Of a stretch of 64,000 nt of DNA, positions 58,740-64,000 are shown one piece after another. Each line of letters opens with the position of its first letter. The first letter of the stretch is position 1. The notes under the pieces are model-generated. The model ran no database searches, was not told the DNA's origin, and saw only the letters and a list, made by a program, of their open reading frames with translations. Where the stretch lies: assembly GCF_031928785.1 (NCBI RefSeq), contig NZ_JARQAL010000004.1; one strand, 5' to 3'. The DNA is from Enterococcus_C asini_A. GTDB taxonomy: Bacteria; Bacillota; Bacilli; Lactobacillales; Enterococcaceae. The position numbers and the translations under genes were made by a program.

Positions 58740-59780
58740 TTATCGCATACTGTATTTTTTACTATCAATCTCGCGGTTTATGCACCATTCCAAAAGGCTG
58801 CCGGAAAAGACCACCGGTACGTGGCGCAAGTCTTTTAGATTTTTTTGCCCGGTTAATGTCATTAACAGGCGCAATTCATTTGACCAGTCTTGGACCAGTT
58901 GAATGCCGGCTTCAACGCCACCGTGGATTACCGTGTGGAGCATTTTGCCAGAAATCCCACAGCTTTTCGCGCCTAAAACTAGGGATTTATAAATATCATA
59001 AGCGTTTTGAATGCCGCCAGAGGCAATCAAGTCAAAAATTTGGGGCACTTCCAAAGCTTCCAATAAGGCTTCCGGGGTACTTTGCCCAAAATCTGATAGA
59101 TAACTCAGCTCTTGTTGGGGGCGGCGGGCATTTTCGATTTTAGTAAAGCTGGTACCGCCGCGACCGCTAATGTCAATGGCAGTGACGCCACAGTCCACTA
59201 ACTGTTGAACCATTTTGCGAGACATGCCAAAGCCCACTTCTTTGACGATGACGGGTACAGGCAAATGACGGACGATGGTTTCGATTTTGCTGAGCCATTG
59301 GGAAAAATCCCGATCCCCTTCTGGCATGACCAATTCTTGGGCCACATTGAGGTGGATTTGTAAGGCATTGGCTGAAAGTAAATCCACTGCTCGCTGCGCT
59401 TGATCCAAAGTGGTGCCTGCACCAAGATTACTTGTGATAAAACCGGTGGGATTAACTTTGCGCACGATGGTGAAACTATCGGCCACACTAGGGTCTTTTA
59501 AAGCCGCACTGACAGAACCTGTGGCCATCATCAAATTGCATTCTTTGGCCACTTCTGCCAATTGGCGGTTGTATTCTTTGGTTTTTTGGCTGCCACCGGT
59601 CATGGCATTGATGAAAAAAGGCCGGGGAAACTCTTGATTTAAGAGTTCAACAGCAAGGGTCGTATCGGCAACTTTCATCTCAGGAAAACGGTCATGAACG
59701 ATGCGAATCAAGTCAAAGTCATTGCTTTTTTCTTGATAAAAATCCATGGCTAAGGCTGCGTGTTCATCTTTGCGATTCAT
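58740..59780 (-). CDS. fni: Isopentenyl-diphosphate delta-isomerase, type 2 (FMN-dependent)
   Basis: The 346-residue protein has the type 2 IDI signatures NRKDEHAALAMDFY, FFINAMTGGSQKTKEYNRQ, the FMN site VIVKEVGFGMSRKMVQQL and ISGRGGTSFTKIEN, and LIASGGIQNAYDIYKSLVLGA. It interconverts IPP and DMAPP. It is the last of four mevalonate-pathway genes transcribed in the same direction, in pathway-related order. Confidence 0.93.
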   Translation of the reverse strand: MNRKDEHAALAMDFYQEKSNDFDLIRIVHDRFPEMKVADTTLAVELLNQEFPRPFFINAMTGGSQKTKEYNRQLAEVAKECNLMMATGSVSAALKDPSVADSFTIVRKVNPTGFITSNLGAGTTLDQAQRAVDLLSANALQIHLNVAQELVMPEGDRDFSQWLSKIETIVRHLPVPVIVKEVGFGMSRKMVQQLVDCGVTAIDISGRGGTSFTKIENARRPQQELSYLSDFGQSTPEALLEALEVPQIFDLIASGGIQNAYDIYKSLVLGAKSCGISGKMLHTVIHGGVEAGIQLVQDWSNELRLLMTLTGQKNLKDLRHVPVVFSGSLLEWCINREIDSKKYSMR

Positions 59781-59792
59781 AAAGTCCTCCTG

Positions 59793-60878
59793 CTAGTTTT
59801 TTGTGGCTCTGGAATAGTGATAAACGTGGAGGGGCAAAGGAGTGATTTCCGCTTTTTCCCAAGAACTCATCAAAGGCAAAATGCCGGTTTTTTGGTCCAC
59901 AATCACAATGCCGCAATCCCCGCCACCGGCACCAGAGGATTTGGCAGCGCCGTTAAAGTGTTCTGCTAAGTCGCACATGGTTTTTAAAGCTGGGGTTTCG
60001 ATTACTACATCGGTAACTTGGCTCAATCCGTTTAAAAGAGCGCGATTTAAGGTAATCATCTTTTTAATTTGAGGGACGTCTTGTTCTTGAAAAGCTGTAA
60101 TCAAACGCTCCACGCAGTCTTTGCTGTCGGCGAGAAATTTTTGGTAGGCCTGTTCTCTCAAGTCTCTGGATTCGTGGACTTGATCTACCAAATCACTGGT
60201 GGAAGCAGGGCTACCGGTCCAGCCGATTAACAAGCGCACGTTTTTTGGCACGGTTAGTGGTTCAATCATTAAATAGGGCCAAGGTGTGGTTAAAAGCTCT
60301 GTTAGAGACATTTTTTCTTGGGCATCTTTGACCCAAGTGGGATCAAAGGTGGAAAAAGCAATCCAGCCTCCAAAACAGCTGGCCGCAATATCCCCACAAG
60401 AACCATTGCCTTGCACTTGCAAATGGGCTAATGCTGAGAGCTTAAAGATGGTCATTTGATCCATATTTAAGTGATAAAAGGCGTTCAAAGCTTTCACTGT
60501 AGCCACCGTTACGGCACCACTAGAGCCCAGACCGTATTTGCGCCCGCTGGAATTGTCCAGTTCACTGGTGACTTTCAAATCATAAAAAGAAAGGTCGCAC
60601 CCTTGTTCTTGGGCATAGCTTTCCGTCAAGTGAATGGCGGCTAAAATATAATGGAAAGGATTGTCCCGCACGTCGAGAACCAGCTGATTATTCCGGCGAG
60701 TCCAACGAATGGGCAGTTCACTGTATTGCTCAGACTGAATGCTGCCATTTTTTTTAGCGGTGGCGATGGTAATGGTAATAAATTGATCCACCGCGACGAT
60801 AATTGCCGGATGACCGGCTTCCACCACGGCATATTCCCCGGCGATAAATAGTTTTCCCGGGACGGATACTTCATACAT
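59793..60878 (-). CDS. mvaK2: Phosphomevalonate kinase
   Basis: The 361-residue GHMP kinase starts VSVPGKLFIAGEYAVVEAGHPAI. It has the ATP motif KYGLGSSGAVTVATVKAL, GNGSCGDIAASCFGG, and the C-terminal KSSGAGGGDCGIVI, which distinguish it from the mevalonate kinase of the same operon. It phosphorylates mevalonate 5-phosphate. Gap to fni 12 nt. Confidence 0.93.
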   Translation of the reverse strand: MYEVSVPGKLFIAGEYAVVEAGHPAIIVAVDQFITITIATAKKNGSIQSEQYSELPIRWTRRNNQLVLDVRDNPFHYILAAIHLTESYAQEQGCDLSFYDLKVTSELDNSSGRKYGLGSSGAVTVATVKALNAFYHLNMDQMTIFKLSALAHLQVQGNGSCGDIAASCFGGWIAFSTFDPTWVKDAQEKMSLTELLTTPWPYLMIEPLTVPKNVRLLIGWTGSPASTSDLVDQVHESRDLREQAYQKFLADSKDCVERLITAFQEQDVPQIKKMITLNRALLNGLSQVTDVVIETPALKTMCDLAEHFNGAAKSSGAGGGDCGIVIVDQKTGILPLMSSWEKAEITPLPLHVYHYSRATKN

Positions 60879-60931
60879 GAGCGAAACTCCTTACATTTAG
60901 GCAAAGCCTGTGTTGTGTTGCTTTCATTTAA

Positions 60932-61906
60932 TTAAAGAACTTGGGTACCAAAGCCGGCATGGGCTAAAATCAAGCGCTCAGGGGCGAAGTGTTGGCTAAA
61001 GGCCGCTTTAAGAGCTGCTTCGTCTTTTTTCTGGCAAAGGACTTTAACGTTTGGTCCTGCGTCCATGGTGAAATAGCATTCCAAACCTTCTTTGCGCAAT
61101 TGCCGTACTAAGTTCATGGCCACAAGACTATCTGGAGACCAATAAGTAAAGGGGGGTGTGGCAGCTAGGGTAGTAGCGTGCATTTTCAACCCATTGGCTT
61201 CGGTGACTTCCCCTAGACGAGTGAAATTTTGAGCCGCAATGGCAATTTTTGCTTGGGCTAAATCTTCAGGGACACTTTCAAGCCAACCGGGATAAAAACT
61301 AGAAGTCGCCACAGTGCGACGCATGCCATCACGGCTGGAGACATCTTTTTGCTGGTCGTTAATCAAGACAAAGAGCATGGCCAAATCTTGTTCCCAATTG
61401 GCAGAAGGAATTTGTTTGGCAAAACTCGTTTCATCGTCAGATCCTTGTTCCCACTCCACAAAGCCCGGAAAAATACTGCGACAAGCCGAACCAGAGCCTC
61501 GCCGCGCTAGACGGGAAAGTCCTTGCTCATCTAAACCTAATGTCAATGCTTCATTACTGGCAGCAGCCAAGGCCGCCAAACCACTGGCAGAAGAAGCTAG
61601 TCCCGCTGCAGTGGGGACAAAGTTGCGACTTTCCACCGTGGCCTGCCAGTTTTTATCGGCAAGCTGGCGAACTAAATCTAAAAAATGGCTAATTTTTTTG
61701 GTAGCCTTGGAATCTTGTAGTTGACCGTCTAAGAAAAAGCGGTCTTCTTTTTGTTCAGGATCAAAACAGACACTGGTTTCGGTGTAAAACGCATCTAAGG
61801 TCAGGGAGAGGCTATTATTCATCGGCAGAATCAGCTCTTCATTTTTCTTCCCCCAGTATTTGATCAAGGCGATATTGGTATAGGCCCGGGCACTTCCTTT
61901 ATACAT
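60932..61906 (-). CDS. mvaD: Diphosphomevalonate decarboxylase
   Basis: The 324-residue protein has ARAYTNIALIKYWGKKNEELILPMNNSLS at the start, PTAAGLASSASGLAALAAA as the phosphate loop, RRGSGSACRSIFPGFVEW, and the late motif YFTMDAGPNVKVLC with the catalytic Asp. It makes IPP from diphosphomevalonate. Its start overlaps the mevalonate kinase stop by 8 nt. Confidence 0.95.
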   Translation of the reverse strand: MYKGSARAYTNIALIKYWGKKNEELILPMNNSLSLTLDAFYTETSVCFDPEQKEDRFFLDGQLQDSKATKKISHFLDLVRQLADKNWQATVESRNFVPTAAGLASSASGLAALAAASNEALTLGLDEQGLSRLARRGSGSACRSIFPGFVEWEQGSDDETSFAKQIPSANWEQDLAMLFVLINDQQKDVSSRDGMRRTVATSSFYPGWLESVPEDLAQAKIAIAAQNFTRLGEVTEANGLKMHATTLAATPPFTYWSPDSLVAMNLVRQLRKEGLECYFTMDAGPNVKVLCQKKDEAALKAAFSQHFAPERLILAHAGFGTQVL

Positions 61907-62834
61907 ACTGACAAACTCCTAATTCTTGGATCCAAGTCGCCTTGGCTCCTTCATTTTCTAATTGATTGGCGATGATTTTTGCCTGTGCGAAATCACGGGC
62001 TAAAGCAATCATACAGCCACCACGACCGCCACCGGTTAATTTTGCGCCTAGTGCGCCATTGTGGCGGGCCACTTGTACCAAATGATCCAAGCTGGCATCG
62101 CTGACCGAAAGCTGTTGTAAAACCGTTTGGGCCTGATTCATCAGTTGCCCTAAAACCGCCGGCTGATTATTGCTAATGGCCAGACGAGCGGATTTCGTTA
62201 ACGTTCCTAACTTATCAATGGCGGAGCGGGTTTTTTCCGGTTGCAAGCGGAGCAAAGTGGCTACGTCTGCCACTGTATCTCGGGTTTTGCCTTTCACGCC
62301 AGTGTCGGCTACGATTAAAGCGCCGGTGAGATTTAATTCAAAGGGTTCTAGAGGCAGCTCTTTTTGGAAAAAAATCGGCTGGTTGCCGCTAGTTGCCGCC
62401 GCATCAATGCCACTAGGGTTGCCATGGGCGATTTTTTCAGAGGCGTTGACGTATTTTAATAGCAGCTCTTGGGTTTCGGGAATTTCTTGCCAAGCCAAAA
62501 AAGCCCGGGTGACTGCCACTGCTACCGCCGCACTAGAACCCATGCCACGCTCGGCAGGAATGGTGCTGGTAATTTGGCAGTCCACAAAAGGCGCCACAAA
62601 GTCTTTGCGCAACTGGCTGATTAAGTGTTGCAAGTTCATTAAGTTAGCGGGGGCTTGTGCTAAGCTCCCGCTATAATAGTTGGATGTCAAAAAATCCTGT
62701 GAGGCTTGTTGCATGGTGGCGGTAATTTTGGTGGCCGCAAAGGGCATAGCAATGGCTGGTTTCCCATAGACTACGGCATGTTCCCCCATTAAGATGATTT
62801 TTCCACTAGCAACTCCAGTGGCAATGACCTGCAC
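61899..62834 (-). CDS. mvaK1: Mevalonate kinase
   Basis: The 311-residue protein starts at GTG 62834, 6 nt after GAGGTG; the frame opens at GTG 62843 but that codon lies within the site. GHMP motifs are ASGKIILMGEHAVVYGKPAIAMP, PAERGMGSSAAVAVAVTRA, GNPSGIDAAAT and AKLTGGGRGGCMIAL. It phosphorylates mevalonate and heads the mevalonate operon. Two 15-bp palindromes lie 36-100 nt upstream. Mevalonate synthesis genes (mvaE, mvaS) are not in this window. Confidence 0.95.
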   Translation of the reverse strand: MQVIATGVASGKIILMGEHAVVYGKPAIAMPFAATKITATMQQASQDFLTSNYYSGSLAQAPANLMNLQHLISQLRKDFVAPFVDCQITSTIPAERGMGSSAAVAVAVTRAFLAWQEIPETQELLLKYVNASEKIAHGNPSGIDAAATSGNQPIFFQKELPLEPFELNLTGALIVADTGVKGKTRDTVADVATLLRLQPEKTRSAIDKLGTLTKSARLAISNNQPAVLGQLMNQAQTVLQQLSVSDASLDHLVQVARHNGALGAKLTGGGRGGCMIALARDFAQAKIIANQLENEGAKATWIQELGVCQYV

Positions 62835-62869
62835 AACAAACACCTCGCTTTTTATTTTACAATCGATGG

Positions 62870-62884
62870 TTTACACAGTGTAAA
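62870..62884. promoter_or_regulatory. Palindrome TTTACACAGTGTAAA (operator candidate 1)
   Basis: A perfect 15-bp palindrome with one central base. It is followed directly by TTTCTGCCTT. A near copy lies exactly 50 bp further on. It overlaps a TTTACA hexamer that could be the -35 box for the mevalonate operon on the minus strand (TAAAAT 19 bp on). Confidence 0.6.
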
Positions 62885-62919
62885 TTTCTGCCTTTAATTT
62901 TAGAGAGTTAAGTCGAAAA

Positions 62920-62934
62920 TTTACATCATGTAAA
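62920..62934. promoter_or_regulatory. Palindrome TTTACATCATGTAAA (operator candidate 2)
   Basis: A second perfect 15-bp palindrome of the form TTTACAY-N-RTGTAAA, followed by CTTCTGCCTT. The whole unit of about 25 bp is a direct repeat of candidate 1, which suggests two binding sites for one repressor. Confidence 0.6.
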
Positions 62935-63059
62935 CTTCTGCCTTCCTATTCTACTAGAAATTCTAGATTACGTTAACCGTTTCGGATAAAGAAATGGCGA
63001 TTCTCTCGATTTCTTAATACTTTATTGGAAAAAGTGAAAAATAGTGGCATTGATTTTAG

Positions 63060-63089
63060 TTGACGGTCTTCTGATTTCTGGAGTATAGT
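63060..63089 (+). promoter_or_regulatory. Promoter of the deoxynucleoside kinase gene
   Basis: TTGACG at 63060-63065 and TATAGT at 63084-63089 are 18 bp apart, about 60 nt before the start codon. Confidence 0.7.
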
Positions 63090-63150
63090 GTTGCGAGAAA
63101 CAGATTGAAAAAAATTATTTTGAATGAAATGAGAGTTGGAGGCAATGAGT

Positions 63151-63804
63151 GTGATCGTATTAGCGGGCACGATTGGTGCGGGAAAATCAAGTTTAACGGA
63201 AATGATTGCAAATCATCTGGGCAGTGAAGCCTTTTATGAATCGGTGGACAACAATGAAGTCTTGCCATTGTTTTACGCAGATCCTAATAAATATGCGTTT
63301 TTATTACAAATTTACTTTTTGAACAAGCGTTTTGATAGCATTAAACAAGCTCTACAAAATGAAGACAATGTGTTAGATCGCTCGATTTACGAGGATTCTT
63401 TGTTGTTTCATTTAAATGCTGACCTAGGTCGGGCAACGGAAACCGAAGTCAAAGTCTATGATGAACTTTTAGCCAATATGTTAGAAGAATTGCCTTATGC
63501 CGCCTACAAAAAGCACCCGGATCTGTTGGTACATATCAAAGTCTCCTTTGAAACCATGTTAGCCCGCATTGAAAAACGGGGCCGTCCTTTTGAACAATTG
63601 GACTACGATCCTTCATTGTATGACTATTATAAAGAATTAAACAGTCGCTACGACGCTTGGTTTGAGGCTTACAATGAAAGTCCTAAAATCCAAATCAACG
63701 GCGATTTGTTAAACTTTGTGGAAGATGAAAAAGCCGCAGAAGAAGTCTTGAAGCTGATTGATGAAAAATTAGCTGAAACGCGCCAAGGTAGTCCGGTGGC
63801 GTAA
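63151..63804 (+). CDS. Deoxynucleoside (deoxyadenosine/deoxyguanosine-type) kinase
   Basis: The 217-residue protein has the P-loop IVLAGTIGAGKSSLTEMIA, the substrate motif FYESVDNNEVLPLFY, the conserved DRSIYEDSLLFH and the lid RIEKRGRPFEQL, as in the dAK/dGK kinases of lactobacilli. It salvages deoxynucleosides. GTG 63151 stands 8 nt after GGAGG; ATG 63145 is only 2 nt from it, so I prefer GTG, though the longer form by two residues is possible. The stop is followed by copy B of the structured repeat. Confidence 0.9.
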   Translation: MIVLAGTIGAGKSSLTEMIANHLGSEAFYESVDNNEVLPLFYADPNKYAFLLQIYFLNKRFDSIKQALQNEDNVLDRSIYEDSLLFHLNADLGRATETEVKVYDELLANMLEELPYAAYKKHPDLLVHIKVSFETMLARIEKRGRPFEQLDYDPSLYDYYKELNSRYDAWFEAYNESPKIQINGDLLNFVEDEKAAEEVLKLIDEKLAETRQGSPVA

Positions 63805-63819
63805 AAGAATAACGTAAAG

Positions 63820-63920
63820 AACTGTGACAATAGTCCTGTGAAGCGAACATTACCAAACGTGAGACGCAAGCAAAAGACGGATATCTTCCATTAAAAGTCA
63901 TTGGAAGATATCCGTCTTTT
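63820..63920 (+). repeat. Structured 3'-flanking element, copy B, ending in a terminator hairpin
   Basis: The lead (GAACATTACCAAACGTGAG and AAGCAAAAGAC) matches copy A. The hairpin is a perfect 19-bp stem (AAAAGACGGATATCTTCCA at 63872-63890 with 63902-63920) and an 11-nt loop TTAAAAGTCAT. The stem core differs from copy A but pairs fully, while lead and loop are kept. It begins 16 nt after the kinase stop codon, the same position that copy A takes after the GNAT gene. Confidence 0.75.
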
Positions 63921-64000
63921 CATTTCGCCGATTGTAAAATTAAGCTAGACAAATAAAAAAGTCATTCGTGGTACACTCAAAATGTATTTCCGACCAAAGA

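Larger units (their letters stand above)
62835..63150. other. Divergent control region between the mevalonate operon and the deoxynucleoside kinase gene
   Basis: No gene is seen. The region holds the paired palindromes (62870 and 62920) on the mevalonate side and a sigma-A promoter on the kinase side. Confidence 0.6.

Noticed and set aside
1..64000. CRISPR array, insertion sequence, tRNA or rRNA gene
   Set aside because: No regularly spaced repeats, transposase frame, cloverleaf or conserved rRNA segment was seen.

Overview
The window reads as a stretch of a low-to-moderate GC Firmicutes chromosome, most probably an Enterococcus. That is inferred from gene content and order: ddl-murF-cshA, acpS-alr-mazF, queA, tgt-yajC, a long adhE, and a mevalonate cluster (mevalonate kinase, diphosphomevalonate decarboxylase, phosphomevalonate kinase, type 2 IPP isomerase). 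The species cannot be fixed from sequence alone. There are no rRNA or tRNA genes, no insertion sequences and no CRISPR array.

Layout. 1-3500 is the right end of a prophage: the tail of a structural gene, two tiny CD1375-like proteins, a lysis cassette (membrane protein, coiled-coil protein, holin, cysteine amidohydrolase endolysin), and an inverted cell-surface gene that looks like a lysogenic-conversion cargo gene. 3763-15511 is a sugar-acid region: a KDPG-aldolase-like gene and an RpiR/SIS regulator diverge from a long operon holding a 6-phosphogluconate-dehydrogenase-like enzyme, a D-2-hydroxyacid dehydrogenase, a GldA-type dehydrogenase, a mannose-family PTS (IIC, IID, IIB, IIA) and a membrane protein resembling an M28 peptidase without its metal ligands. 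A HAD phosphatase, a mannonate-dehydratase-like gene, a candidate small RNA and a Gfo/Idh/MocA oxidoreductase follow. 15590-23366 is a CiaRH-like two-component system beside a VTC/DUF4956/Cthe_2159-type cluster with an ABC exporter. Two exact CiaR-type direct repeats lie in front of its two halves.

23485-32563 is housekeeping: YaiI-like protein, AarF/UbiB-type kinase, ddl, murF, cshA with a long structured leader, acpS, alr and a mazF-type toxin gene without an adjacent antitoxin. 32815-37216 holds a TetR regulator with a palindromic operator and a membrane-protein operon whose first gene carries two in-frame stops, an Mga/AtxA-like regulator, and small proteins. 37546-44757 holds a YhgE/Pip protein, a Cof-type HAD phosphatase and an osmoprotectant ABC transporter. 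45157-55417 holds queA, a calcium-type P-ATPase, a DUF975 protein, tgt, yajC, a ComN-like protein and adhE; adhE has two Rex-type operators flanking its promoter. 55607-63804 ends the window with a GNAT enzyme, an ECF S component with a nucleoside hydrolase, the mevalonate cluster and a deoxynucleoside kinase.

Main points for a second look: the sugar-acid PTS operon and its pseudo-peptidase; two copies of a 3'-flanking RNA element with covarying stems (56632 and 63820); the CiaR boxes; an internal translation start in the endolysin; two candidate stand-alone RNAs (14195 and the minus strand of 46345-46727); and paired 15-bp palindromes in front of the mevalonate genes. All functional statements rest on motif recognition by eye; no database search was possible.
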